Shown here piece by piece: positions 45,655 through 56,369 of a stretch of 64,000 nt of DNA. A program made the position numbers and the translations under genes. Positions within the stretch are counted from its first letter, which is position 1. The number at the start of each line of letters is the position of its first letter. This stretch comes from Molanna angustata (taxonomy: Eukaryota > Arthropoda > Insecta > Trichoptera > Molannidae). The notes below the pieces were generated by a model. It was given only the letters and a program-made list of their open reading frames with translations. It did not search any database and had not been told where the DNA came from. The stretch spans positions 35,626,556 through 35,690,555 of the forward strand of contig OY754972.1 of the NCBI GenBank assembly GCA_963576475.1, in the 5' to 3' direction.

Positions 45655-46100
45655 TTGTATCCCATTGCAGGGATAACACCCCCTTACATCAGGCACCTTT
45701 GCAATGCCTTTACAACTGCGAGACTACCCAACCAAGGTTGAAAGCCCGCTAAGATTTCCAAAGGCAATCTGAGGCACTAAAAACATACTAGAGGAAGTCA
45801 AGCTCACCATGTGGCGAGAAAAATCACCAAAAGATATATCGAGCCCCATGAGTGCCTCCCTCCGGGCCACAAACTGGATTGGTGCACCTGAAAGCCGCTT
45901 AACAGATTGAAAACGGGTGTCGACAGATCTAAGGACAACCTAAAAACATGGGGATCCTAACGGATGATGACTGCCTCTTGTGTGAATGCGGCGTGCCGCA
46001 GGCCACAAACCACCTGCAAGACTGTCCTGCTACCTCCTCATATTATGAGGACCTGATGCGCTGTAGCGACGCAGTGGTCGACGTTACCAAATATTAATCA
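45655..46100 (+). pseudogene. C-terminal fragment of a Jockey/I-like LINE ORF2 with CCHC
   Basis: The reading starts IAGITPPYIR, continues LNRLKTGVDRSKDNL, and after a one-base loss near 45952 reads ILTDDDCLLCECGVPQATNH and LQDC. The last part is the Cys-Cys-His-Cys motif found at the C-terminus of Jockey/I/R1-like LINE polymerases. Several stops upstream. Ends TKY with TAA at about 46096. Dead fragment. Confidence 0.6.
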
Positions 46101-46139
46101 CTTGAAAAGAATATTTCACACTTCCTTACACCCAGCGCA

Positions 46140-46325
46140 AGTGGCGAGATTATTGTACTATGGCAATTTCTTCCAACTAACCACTGTTTCCATCCTAAGA
46201 AGGAATTTGAGCTGAAGAAATGAACTTAAATAAATTTCTACTCTGCCGGGGATCGAACCCAGGACGCCCACACAGAAACCAAACGGCATACCAACTGTGT
46301 CATGGCGGTATCAAACTTGAAATAA
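46140..46325 (-). mobile_element. tRNA-derived SINE, third family
   Basis: Minus strand: A box TGACACAGTTGGTAT (about 46303-46289), B box GGGTTCGATCCCC (about 46261-46249), body ending GTTAGTTGGAAGAAATTGCC. The body matches the first 110 bases of the window and the neighbouring SINE. Anticodon and acceptor stems are not tRNA-like. Confidence 0.7.
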
Positions 46326-46394
46326 CCTATAAGTCAATACATTTTTTTATATTTAAATTCAATTAACACTATTCATAATTCATAGTAAGTATTG

Positions 46395-46570
46395 GAAAAT
46401 ACGGAATACTATGACATACATAGTGGTAAAGTCATTTGACTTCTGTGGCGGGGTCCTGGGTTTGATTCCCAGAAGGAAAGAAATAGATTAAAGCTCATTT
46501 CTCACACTTGTCTGGACTAGAAACATTGGCTAGTTTGAAGTAATTGTCATTTAGCAATAATAAAGTATTT
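46395..46570 (+). mobile_element. tRNA-derived SINE, same family, head-to-head with the previous one
   Basis: B box GGGTTTGATTCCC (46458-46470), A-box-like GTGGTAAAGTCATTTGAC upstream, body with ACATTGGCTAGTTTGAAG and tail AATAATAAAG. The two SINEs face away from each other with about 70 bases between. Confidence 0.6.
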
Positions 46571-46649
46571 ATTTTAATATTATGGAGGATTCAATTTTCA
46601 AGTAGGTATATAAAAGTAAAATTGTACATTATTCACGTAAGTGTTTGTA

Positions 46650-47730
46650 TAACTAATTGCATGTAACACATGAGATCCAACTGTCGATAGTGATAGTATG
46701 TACAGTTTAAGAATAAGTACCAAACTATAAACCCATAAATACAAATTATTTAATATTTTAAGATATTTGGTTTTCTATACAACACATGTACCAAGGTATG
46801 TATGTCAAGATAGGATAGTATGGAGGTCAGTCCTTTGATCCTACCCAGAATGTGAAAACAGCATGATGGTATGTATGTATTTTTGGAGATTAGTATCAAA
46901 TTATTAAGTCTTCTTAGATATTGTGAGTAGGCTACTTCCATACAAATTGTATGAAGCAATGTCGCAACTAAATTCAATTTTTATAAAAATTGTTAAAAAA
47001 AATTTGAGATGTGCTAATACAATGTAAATATTTTTTATAGAAAATTAAATTTTCTAGTTGGGGTGCTTCGGCTTTTTTCGATATTTAAAAAAAAAGGAAA
47101 TATAGGCAGTTAAACTCATAAATTTATCATAAAAAAAATATTTTTCTTAATAAAAAATGTTTGAGAAACCTTGGAATTTTTTAAAAAAAACGAATTTGAG
47201 ACTTTCTATTTGTCTATGTTTATACCAATTTTCAGCGTTCTAGCTTTTACGGTTTCTGAGATATATGGAAAAATAAATCAAAATTTCAAAAGTTGATAAC
47301 CCCTGACTTAAACGAATTTTCACAATTCTGAGTAAAAAAGTTTTGTAGGCTTGTAATTTTTTATATATTGTAAAATTTTGGGCTCTGTAAATTAATCGGA
47401 TCAAAAGTTATAAGTGGCGGACAGACACACAGACAGACACACAGACACACATACAGACACACACACACACACAAAACTCACATAAAATGTTCTACTCCGA
47501 ATTCTAAGTAAATCCATGTATGGGAACATATATGCTGCGAGGCCTCTAGTTGGTGTTATTAGCTTGCAAAAAGTCCACTACACCATACAAAATTTTCCTT
47601 CGTACACGCATCTTGGCTTAATAATGTCGATTCATTAAGAGAATTTAATTCTCATGAAGGAATCGACAGTTGGAATAATGTCGATTCATTAAGAGAATTG
47701 AATTCTCATGAACGAATCGACAGTTGGAAG
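46650..47730 (+). mobile_element. family R, most complete copy
   Basis: Reference copy: starts ACTAATTGCATGTAACACAT, interior with CATGATGGTATGTATG, GCTTCGGCTTTTTTCGAT, ATAACCCCTGACT, (CA)n-like tract (47410-47475), GGAACATATATGCTGCGAGG and CTCTAGTTGGTGTTATTAGC, and ends with two tandem 54-bp palindromic units (47620-47673 and 47674-47728). Length about 1.08 kb, no transposase. The minus-strand frame 46977-46750 (75 codons) begins MNLVATLLHTIC like the frames in two other copies. Class unknown; ends do not form classical inverted repeats. Confidence 0.75.
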
Positions 47731-47734
47731 AGAC

Positions 47735-48100
47735 TAAGTACATTCGTTTTTATTGTTCTCGATGTAATATTAGCATTCAGCTATCAGAAGGGTCACGATT
47801 TATGACCTTTCTTGGATCTGCAGTGTTTTTATGGCTTATGTCATAATTTATATTGGAAACAAAATATCTTAAAAGATTCAATTAGGTATTTTAATTTAAA
47901 GATTTATTGTTTGGTACATATTCTTCAACTATGCATGGATACTGACGCCATTGAAAGTTGGTTGATCTCATTATGCATTCAACTTGTAGTATTATAAATT
48001 TTAAAGTAGGTACCTACTTACATGAAAGTTGACCATTTTTAATTTATACAACCCATATAAAGATTACCGGGTATATGCATGTATGTTCGCGTTGAAACTA
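47735..48100. other. spacer between two family-R copies
   Basis: No feature supported; the frame 47812-47997 is unrecognised. Confidence 0.45.
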
Positions 48101-48104
48101 AGTA

Positions 48105-48765
48105 CTAGTTGCATGTAACACATGAGATCCAACTGTCGATAGCGAAAGTATGTACATATAGTTGAAGAATAAGAATCAAACTATAAACCCCTAAATCCAA
48201 ATTATTGAAAATTTTAACACAACATGTTGGTATGTATGTTAAGATAGGACAGTATGGAGGTCAGTCCTGTTTTCCTACCCGGAATATGAAAACAGCATGA
48301 TGGTTCTGTATGTATGTTTGGAGATTAAGTACCTATCAAACTATTAAGTCTTCTTACATATTGTGTATAGGCGACTGCCATACAAATTGTATGAAGCAAT
48401 GTTGTCACTAAATTCAATTTTTATAAAAATTGTTAAAAAAAATTTGAGATGTGCTAATACAATGTAAAAAATTTTTATAGAAAATTGAATTATCTAGTTG
48501 TGGTGTTTCGGCTTTATTCGATATTTTTGAAAAATTTGGAAATATAGGCTATTAAACTCATAAATTTATAAAAAAAAAAAAAAATCTTAAAAAAAAATGT
48601 TTGAGAAACCCTGGAATTTTTTTGAAAAAAGTAATTTGAGATATTATAATTGTCTATGTTTATACCAATTTTCAGTATTCTAGCTTTTATAATTTCTGTG
48701 AAATATGGAAAAATAAAGTAAAAATTCAAAAGTTGATAACCCCTGACTGAAACAAAAATTAAAAT
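48105..48765 (+). mobile_element. family R, 3'-truncated copy
   Basis: It starts ACTAGTTGCATGTAACACAT and follows the family through ATAACCCCTGACTGAAAC, then ends before the (CA)n and palindromes, where the family-V sequence begins (48770). The conserved minus-strand frame is broken here by stops. Confidence 0.75.
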
Positions 48766-48769
48766 ATAA

Positions 48770-49305
48770 TTTCTATCAAAGTCTCCATGTCTTTCTCGTT
48801 GATTTTACTCCTCACAAACCCCATGGGCATAGTGGGGAGATATTAATTCGCAATTTTTAACGATGTTTTTTTGTTGCAGATTATCAACAAGTATCATGCT
48901 GAGATTGTATTCTGAAAGTTTCCTCACAATGCATACGTGTGTGTGTGTACTGTACAGTATTATTATTCTACTTTATCGATTATAGACTCATTCGATTCTT
49001 TTCAAATTTCGCAAAAATGTATATTTAATTCTCACTTAGACCCCATTAGTAATTCTCAATTTTCTTATAATAAAAATCTTTCAAAGTGACCCCAAGTTCA
49101 GGAAATTTAAAATTTGATATGTTTATTTTCAAATTGCTAAAAAGGCATATATTCAGTTTGCATAATAAATTACTTAAATAAGAAATAATTTACCAAACAC
49201 AATTCATGAAAATATTATAAATTTTCTGACAAACAAAATTTGAATACATTGTGGATTGAATTGGTAGTGAGAAGCATATCGTTGGCCACAACCATTTTTT
49301 CATGT
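48770..49305 (-). repeat. family V, copy 3
   Basis: Reverse complement of 1505-2075: CCCCATGGGCATAGTGGGGA, GCAGATTATCAACAAGTATC, CTGAGATTGTATTCTGAAAG, ATAGACTCATTCG, and GGCCACAACCATTTTTTC at the far end. It abuts or interrupts the family-R copy. Confidence 0.6.
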
Positions 49306-49309
49306 ATTT

Positions 49310-49970
49310 ACCTATGTTTAGCGATAAAATTTTACCACGTTGACTGATTTCGATGATTCTGTTTTTATTTTAAAGGGGATATACGTTATTGTTAATAAAG
49401 ATATACTTTATTATTTTGAAGGCGGTAATTTATATGAAAGATTATCATGAGCCACTTTTCAATACATTCTACAATTCAGTTATAAATATATTCTTTGTCA
49501 ATGCAAACATGGTGCCTGCCCAATTCGATCATACAAACTAGGCGCAATCAGAGGTCACCACTTACTAATATAAAAGGGATGTATGAAAGGGTTGGAATTC
49601 CAAACATTCCGACATTATTGTTTGAACCTTTTCTCTTTCAGCAGTGACCGAAATATTTTAATATTTGAAATACTATTCTATGCCATGGTGCCATTTCCCT
49701 CAACCATAATTGGGGTTTTACAATCAATCCAGGCAATCTTTTTTGTGTCTTCGGTTGAAATGCTTAAAGAGAGGGTTAACAAGTTGACACATTCTGGAGG
49801 CTTAGGATATTTATATCGTCATAATATACAAAAATGGATGTTGATACATATGTACGAGTATGTTTTCATGTATGTATGTTGCCGATAAACTCCTACATCG
49901 ATCATCTGATTTCGATGATACTTTCGCGCTGGGTTGGTATTTGGTTTTAAATATTAATTTATTACTTTAC
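49310..49970. other. AT-rich stretch without a recognised feature
   Basis: The frame 49583-49888 (101 codons) shows no domain. Pyrimidine-rich sequence near 49955-49972 precedes the possible exon. Confidence 0.4.
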
Positions 49971-49972
49971 AG

Positions 49973-50080
49973 AAGGGTGCTCTGGTCTAGACAGGCACTA
50001 GGTAGTAACCTGTCGCCTGTTCCCCAAATCCAACGCGAAATGATGTCGCGTGTGTATTCGATCCTGCTGTGCGCAGCTCG
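49973..50080 (+). other. possible short host exon with start codon and signal-peptide start
   Basis: TTACTTTACAG|AAGG gives an acceptor-like site at 49972/49973, and AGCTCG|GTAATT a donor-like site at 50080/50081. Inside, a double ATG (50040 and 50043) opens MMSRVYSILLCAA, which looks like the start of a secretory signal peptide, interrupted in phase 2 by the donor. The segment is GC- and CpG-richer than its surroundings. No further exons can be identified. Weak: could be part of a decayed LTR element, since 50320-50520 is also GC-richer and unassigned. Confidence 0.25.
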
Positions 50081-50084
50081 GTAA

Positions 50085-50765
50085 TTAGTTGCAAGCTAAT
50101 TAAAGAACATTACACAACAGAGCGAGGTACCCACGCCACACAATAAAACATTTATATATTTATCAGAAGAATATGAATTAATTAATATTATGGACAGGTA
50201 TTAAAATAGTTTGAATTGGACTTACGTATTTTATTTGATAGTGTGACTCTAATTATAAATCAATGTTGATACTTCAATAATGGACTATTAAATATTTTAA
50301 ATAATATAGATCGCTGAATGCGCGTAATTATAATCGAAATGTGAGTCGGGCAGAGTGACTGCCTATCGCTGGCCTTGGTTAAACTGAACACTGAGACGTG
50401 ATGTGCGTCGCCTTAAATAGCCGGCTGACGTCCCCCTACTCCTTGAAGTGGGTGGTCAACTCGGCTGGTTGCACCCGCTACAATACTTTGGAGATTTGTT
50501 AGCGCACACCGTAGAAGATAATTTATTGCATTGTAATAATGTTGTAAGCAAAATCCGGTAGACATTGTCCTGCATGTGGATAATTATAAATCTTCCTCTG
50601 TGCATGTAAAAATGGTTAATCTGTATCTTTTACTTCATAAGATTGTTATCTAGAATCTTTTATTATAATTCCGTTCCTTATCAGTTTTTTCCGTCCGTCT
50701 TCAGTCCCATACGTTGCTTTTCTGTCTCATCCGTCCCATTTCAGTCCCAGCACTCCATTCCGTTC
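50085..50765. other. unassigned section with a GC-richer block
   Basis: AATAAAACATT near 50143 looks like a polyadenylation signal. 50330-50510 is GC-richer, with CCTTAAATAGCCGG (TATA-like). 50695-50760 resembles, on the minus strand, the purine-rich type-B block of family T (CAGTCCCATACG, CGTCCCATTTCAGTCCC). No firm feature. Confidence 0.3.
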
Positions 50766-50766
50766 A

Positions 50767-51601
50767 TTAAGGTAAGGCGCGCAAGGAAGCTTAAATTCAT
50801 CGGCCGATTATTATCGGCCGATTATTATCGGCCGATTATTATCGGCCAATGAATTTATCGGCCGATAATAATCGGTCGATCGGTTCTAACGCGCATGGAA
50901 GCTTACGATTGGAAATATCACGGCGGTCAACTATCATATATTTAAAATACAATATGTATACCTATTCATTAGTTTTTATATATACATATATGACTGTATT
51001 TTGTAAGATAATATGATAGTAGTGTAAGCTAATAATTGATGTATGGAGATGATAATTGTTATATTTAATATTTTTATACATATTATATACTTTTCTTTGT
51101 ACATTATAAGCTTCAATTTGAAAAAATAAAAAAAAATATATATATATGATTAGAAATATGGATTTTTTTGAAGGAGCATGTGTTTGTGCTCTTGTCCTCA
51201 AAATGCGTAAAAAGAATCGTCAAAAAAGTACTGAGTTCATCCGCTAATAAGTGCTAGATTATTGAAAGGACAATTTGCCTGGTCCTATACGAAGATCACA
51301 ACCCTGAGAAGTTATTAACTACACCAGAATGTCAGTCAATAGTTTCGATATGTTAATGTACTTCACGATCTACTGCGCTCGGACGATTAAATTATCGGTG
51401 AGAATGCGCCATGCGCGCCCTCTCATACAACAGAATTGGTTACAAAAAATCGGCCGATTTTTTTGTGTCTCGTCACAGATTTTTAAATCGGCCGATTCTG
51501 TTAGCTTTCATGCGCGCTCTTACACGTAATTCGTATGTTGTAGCTCACCGATAAGTAATCGGCCGATGAAATTACATAGCTTCCATACGCGCCTACCTTA
51601 A
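50767..51601. mobile_element. TTAA-flanked MITE (piggyBac-like) full of ATCGGCCGAT palindromes
   Basis: TTAA at 50767-50770 and 51598-51601 flank inverted ends beginning GGTA[A/G]GGCGCG, with GGAAGCT and TTCATCGGCCGATTA further in (about 45 bp with mismatches). The 10-base palindrome ATCGGCCGAT or close variants occurs about eight times (cluster 50799-50878, then 51448, 51486, 51558). GCGCGCATGGAAGCT-like subterminal repeats occur near 50890, 51400 and 51506. No transposase. TTAA target use is characteristic of piggyBac-type elements, hence the suggested class. Confidence 0.6.
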
Positions 51602-51604
51602 GAC

Positions 51605-52250
51605 GTTCCGTTCTATATGTATAATATACCTATATTTTACCGTAAAAAAACCGTTAAACACGCCACTGGATCGTTGAATAAATTCAAATTATATTTTTTC
51701 GTAGAATTTTGCTGAAATGTCAAATAAATAAATAAACTTCCAAAACCTTTTAGGCGCTGAACGAATCCCCTTTATGTTAAGTACTTGTGGATATTTTACG
51801 TAGTGGAATTCCATTTTAAATTATATTAAAAAATAAAACAATATATATTTTTTTTTTAAAACAATATATTTTAGATAGGTACTACGTATATTTTTAAATT
51901 CGTCTAGTGCTATTTCGCCTTGTTAGGACATCTTCAAGACTTTGACGGCGTGGAGTTTATGTTGGGTTATATATTATGTAGGTAGAGGGTTGAGCTTACA
52001 GTGTTTTTTTATTGGTTAGTATCTGCAAACAGAGTATTAGGTAAAAATGGTAGTGGGTGGAGACTATTTATTTATTTTATTTTATTAATTGTCAACATCT
52101 TTGAACATACATATTACAATAGAGATTACAATTAAAATGAGCCAATTATAGTTAAACTTAACAATTGACAGACCAATCCCTAAATATGTTTATTTACAGG
52201 TAGTTACATTAGTTTATTGATATAGTTCTAAAGTGGATGATCGACGTACG
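51605..52250. other. AT-rich stretch without a recognised feature
   Basis: No gene or repeat supported. Confidence 0.45.
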
Positions 52251-52255
52251 AGCCT

Positions 52256-52319
52256 ATACCGCGGTTTTGTGAGTTGACGAGCCACAAGTCAGCCTCGTCA
52301 ACTCACAAAACCGCGGTAT
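52256..52319. repeat. perfect 26-bp hairpin with 12-base loop
   Basis: Arm ATACCGCGGTTTTGTGAGTT... (52256-52281) and its exact reverse complement (52294-52319) flank CCACAAGTCAGC. A third copy of the ACCGCGGTTTT core is at 52351. GC-rich arms in AT-rich DNA. It could be an element terminus or a transcript hairpin; the function is unknown. Confidence 0.9.
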
Positions 52320-52504
52320 TGCAATGATACACCGGCGAGCTTTTTTAACGATCCATAAGACCGCGGTTTTACTTGCTTGTCGATCAGGGCCTTAAGAATT
52401 TTATTTTATTGGTGGATTATTTTCTAGGCATAATAGGTATTTGTTTATTTGTGGATATTGCTATTGCTATAATATGGCCTTTTATGTGTTTTTTGACTTG
52501 CGAA

Positions 52505-52626
52505 AAACCATGCGATTTCTCTACTACGCCAAACAAAATGTTCGTTCCTAGTACCTACCCATGTGTTGGCTTAAACTGAAAATTTAGAGAAATAAATTAT
52601 CTCGAACAAATCGACATTTGCATTAA
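52505..52626 (+). repeat. family R, diverged 3' end
   Basis: CTACGCCAAACAAAATGTTC, TGTTGGCTTAAACTG and ACAAATCGACATTTG match the family-R end including a decayed palindromic unit. The frame 52645-52905 (86 codons) that follows is unrecognised, and I do not call it a gene. Confidence 0.45.
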
Positions 52627-52955
52627 AATCATAAAAAAATATCTATGCAAGCTGTGAAGGAACAAATTATTATTCATGCAGTAGGTACTACAGAAGTGCC
52701 AGGAGTGGTAAAGGTTCCCTGTCGAGTCACGTGTTACCGTGGCACTGATGGGTGGGAAACCCACGCCATGATTGACGGGCCTTCATGTTTGTGGTTAACT
52801 CTTAGTTGTAGTGGTATGAAATATGCTATCGTAGTCCTTGTTTTGTCCGACGAACAGCCGCTTCGGGGAGGAAAAGAGCTACAAGTTCTAAAACTTTCCC
52901 TATGAAGTGGGGTAGGAGACTGCGAAATACTCTAGTAATAAAACTTAGCAATGGC

Positions 52956-53301
52956 AATGCCGCGTTCCTTGCGTCTTTATTTTTATAATCTTTTAATTTA
53001 TCGTTCCATAGAACTTCTTCCGCTATGCATACCCAATTTTAAAAATTTAGCGGTATCACGCTCAGACCACTTTTTTTACCACGAGATGAATTATTTATTA
53101 TGTTTGTTGTTGTACGCCATTTTGTTTGACTATTCCTATACGAGCTAACTCGGAACAATAGGACGTGGTCCGAGTCTACACGGATCGGACGCCATCATCT
53201 GAACGGGCTCGGATTACCGGTTGACATAATACGAGTGGCGTCCGAGTAGGTATCTGAGTGAACTCGATCCGAGCGCACTCGGACTGTGTCAACGCGGCAT
53301 T
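52956..53301. mobile_element. possible CpG-rich MITE with AATGCCGCGTT inverted ends
   Basis: AATGCCGCGTT (52956-52966) and AACGCGGCATT (53291-53301) are exact inverted repeats. The right inner part is dense in TCCGAGT/ACTCGGA motifs (53165-53290). No coding. Duplication at the borders is not clear. Confidence 0.4.
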
Positions 53302-53594
53302 ACGGGTCCGGACCTTAGACCTTACCACTCCAACAGGCGGCGACGGATATCGCCTTGTCGTTCCCTGTTTTTAAGTCGTCTGTGCTGCATGTTGTCTTTT
53401 ATCTGACATTATGCTATCGATATTACACAATATGTTAGTTGCTCTGTTTACTCATTTTTTTATTTATACTTATTCGGTTTTGGTACTGAATCGAATTGAA
53501 ATATTTCCAATCGGCGTAAACTCGTAATAACTTTTCTTACAAACGCTTCTTGTCTGTTTCATAAATATTATGCATTGTAAAATATGTTAAATAT

Positions 53595-53882
53595 ATTTTC
53601 TTCTTCTTTCTCGTTTTGGTCCCGTTTCTATCGGGTACGCTTTGACCATGATCCTGGAATTGGCGAGTCTGGTTATTACATTGAAGCGACTGCCATCTGA
53701 CCTTCGTAACCTTTAGAAATGGGAACCAGACAAATTGGATCATGGCTACACATAGCAAGTGATATAAATCCGCACATAGATTTTTTAAAAATCCAGAGGT
53801 GCGTGCCCCGCCCGGATTCGAACCGTCGACCTCACACATGTGAAGCGACGACCTTACCGCTGGGCTATCACCGCTCGCTATG
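53595..53882 (-). mobile_element. full-length tRNA-derived SINE, fourth family
   Basis: Minus strand from 53882: A box TGATAGCCCAGCGG, B box GGTTCGAATCCGG (about 53823-53811) with normal spacing, then a ~200-base body with CAGATGGCAGTCGCTTC and a tail GAGAAAGAAGAAGAAAAT. The GAA-rich end resembles the LINE tails at 4840 and 58076, suggesting which LINE type moved it. The frame across it (53537-53839) is incidental. 53310-53590 holds no feature. Confidence 0.75.
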
Positions 53883-53884
53883 TT

Positions 53885-54880
53885 AAATATATTTATTTAT
53901 AAAATTTAAACACAATGAAAAGTATAGCGGTGACATCTATGGAAGTTTGTTTGTGGCTTCATAGCTAGGTTCAGAACCTTTCAATGTGTTCTTTCTTAAA
54001 GTATAAAAACTTTAAGAAAGTTATATAGATGTCAGTAGATCATTTCATGATTGAACTGTTGCTAGGAATATAATTAGGTATTAAAATTTATTATTTATTG
54101 AAAACGTATTATTGTTCTCTGTTGGATTGGAACAATAAAAAGTATATGTTATTAATGAAAATTAACATAGGTTCATTCTGGTAACGTACCTCTAATAGAT
54201 ATTATCTAATCTGAATCTCAAACTTGTAAATTGTACAAACGATTTAAGTGTAAATATATTGTAATTTAAGTAAATTACAAGAGCAAGTCTTCTTCATTTC
54301 AAAACTCCTAGATTCCACAATTCAACAAAAAGAACTCTCTCATTAGAATTATAGAGGGATTCCACATGCATCCATACTTGAATCAAGTTTAATCATAGAC
54401 AACATAATTTCTATTCTGATTATCACCTGCTTTAATTTCACCAATGAATGTAAACCGTTTACTATTCGAATAAAATTTATGAAAATATGTATGTAAACAA
54501 AAAATACATAAATGTATTTCCATGAACCTTGAATCTTTCACTGTTGAGTAGGTATTGGGTTGGTATTCAATACCTATACTGTTGTGTATTGATGAAGTTG
54601 TCCCTAAAACAATCCAATTCTAAGGTATGTTTACTGGTATTGAACAAGGGTTTCCATAATATATGTAGTTACATATTCTTTCAAGGAACAACATTTTCAT
54701 AAAAATACGAAGGCTGTGGGTCGGGTTTATATAATATATTGCGGCCACGTTTTACTGCGGCCCTTTGCAGCCAATGACTACCCATAAAAAATATTCTCAG
54801 GGGAATCCCCCTATGATGTCTGCTGCTGCCTTCACCGCTTTCCGCTTCCACATCCAGCGACCTTATTTTATTCAAGAATA
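53885..54880. other. AT-rich stretch without a recognised feature
   Basis: A short inverted TTCTTAAAGT/ACTTTAAGAA at about 53993-54018 is the only structure noticed. No gene supported. Confidence 0.45.
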
Positions 54881-54883
54881 ATA

Positions 54884-55419
54884 AAGGGTGTCTCAAAATA
54901 AAGTTTAGGTATATTTATTCGATTAAAAAAAAGTAAGCACTGTATCGAAAAAATGTTTGATAATTATTTAAGGACACAATTTGTGAATTTATTTCTTAAA
55001 AATAATATCGTCCAAATGTAAACCCTCGCGTTCGCAGCACTCATTTAATCGAACAGTACCTAAAATTACTTATGACGGCTCGGCAAGTGGACTCAGTGAT
55101 GGCTACCATTTCGTGACGGATATTTTCTTTCACATGCGCCAGGGAAGTCGGTTTACTGACTTAGACTTCAGATTAAAGATAACCCCATAGCGGTTAAATC
55201 AGGACTGCGTGGAGGCCAATTTATGTCACTTCTCCTGGAGATCAATTTGCCTGGGAAAATTCCACGAACTCGTGGCAGAGATGTATTGGACGTGTGTAAC
55301 GTTTCTCCGTCCTGCTGATACCATGTTCTTTGGTTATAGCCAGGAAAGTTTTATAGTTCAGGCACCAAGAAGTCGTCTAACATCTCTTTTGAAATTAAAA
55401 TTTCTTTTGAGACACCTTG
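54884..55419 (-). mobile_element. Tc1/mariner-superfamily remnant with GGTGTCTCAAAA ends
   Basis: Inverted ends GGTGTCTCAAAA (54887-54898) and TTTTGAGACACC (55405-55416), flanked by TA within a few bases (54882-54883 and 55420-55421). The minus strand reads, in broken frames, WYQQDGETLHT (second catalytic Asp region), INWPPRSPDLTA, and near the end a VYIWTILF-like C-terminus. This is the second half of a DDE/D transposase of the Tc1/mariner type; the last catalytic residue region is degraded. Internally deleted and inactive. Confidence 0.65.
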
Positions 55420-55571
55420 TATATCAGGAACAATTTCGCTTCTGCAATCGAGTGCATCTCTTAAAACATACATATTATATACATATATTTCTCTACAGTA
55501 ATGCTGACACGCCCGGTCTTTTTTTTATCAAGCGATAATTTGATTCAAACCTATCAGTAGTTTTTTGAATA

Positions 55572-56195
55572 ATACCATACCATACATACATACATACCAT
55601 CACGCCATGTCCCTTGCGGGGTAGGCAGAGAGAACCGAACGCCACATTTTTCTATCCTGGCATGTCTCCCTCGCTTCGTCCACATTCATGCATCGTCTCA
55701 TACATGCTCGTCTATTGCTCACACTTCTAACATTTCCGTCTTTCAAAATTTCGTTCACATGTTCGTGCCATCCCTTTCTTGGGCGTCCCCGACCTCTCAT
55801 TCCATTCCTTTCCGCTCTGTATATTTTCTTCGTCAGGCGCTCCTCATTCATTCTCCCCATGTGACCAAACCATCTCAATGTGTTCACTTTCATTCTAGTA
55901 ATGACATCTTTCTTCATCTTACATTCTTTCATTATGTCCTCATTTCTTACCCGGTCATACATCGTTCTATTACAAATACTTCTTAACGATCTCATTTCAA
56001 CTGCATTTATTCTACTTTCATGCGTCTTCTGCCATGTCCAGGTTTCACTTGCATACGTCAAGGTTGGCACTACGACGGCGTTATGAATGGCAACTTTGGC
56101 ATCCTTTGATATGTTGCGATCATTCATAATTGGTCTTAGTGCTCCATTCACTCTGTTTCCTGCCATAACTCTTCTTTCGATCTCTTTATCGAGTC
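55572..56195 (-). pseudogene. RTE-like LINE 3' fragment, longer copy of the family at 3420
   Basis: The minus-strand frame 56166-55600 (188 codons) holds AVVVPTLTYASETW, MRSLRSICNRTMYDRVRNED, LRWFGHMGRM, GRGRPRKGWHEHV and DRKMWRSVLSAYPARDMA. The last ~125 residues match 3460-3840 almost fully. Tail on minus: GGTATGTATGTATGTATGG (55572-55596 on plus as CATACATAC). Upstream RT missing. The shared tail and protein show one family, with the copy here about 180 bp longer at the 5' side. Confidence 0.82.
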
Positions 56196-56365
56196 GTCAT
56201 AATACCATACCATACCATACCGTTATGCCATTTCCCTATTTGGGGTAGGCAGAGAAAACATAACGCCAGACGCCTCTCTCTTGACATACGTCTCTCGCTT
56301 AATTCACGTCCATGCATCGTCTCATACACGTTCTTCTTTTATTATTACTTCTAACGTCCATCTTT
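56196..56365 (-). pseudogene. second, more diverged LINE 3' end of the same family
   Basis: AATACCATACCATACC tail (56198-56222), then GTTATGCCATTTCCC, GGGGTAGGCAGAGAAAAC and CATCGTCTCATACACGTTCT, parallel to 55590-55712 with many changes. It abuts the preceding copy, tail to truncated 5' end, in the same orientation. Confidence 0.65.
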
Positions 56366-56369
56366 CAAT

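Noticed and set aside
52645..52905. 86-codon frame with several Cys and Gly
   Set aside because: No signal, domain or splice context; follows a decayed family-R end.
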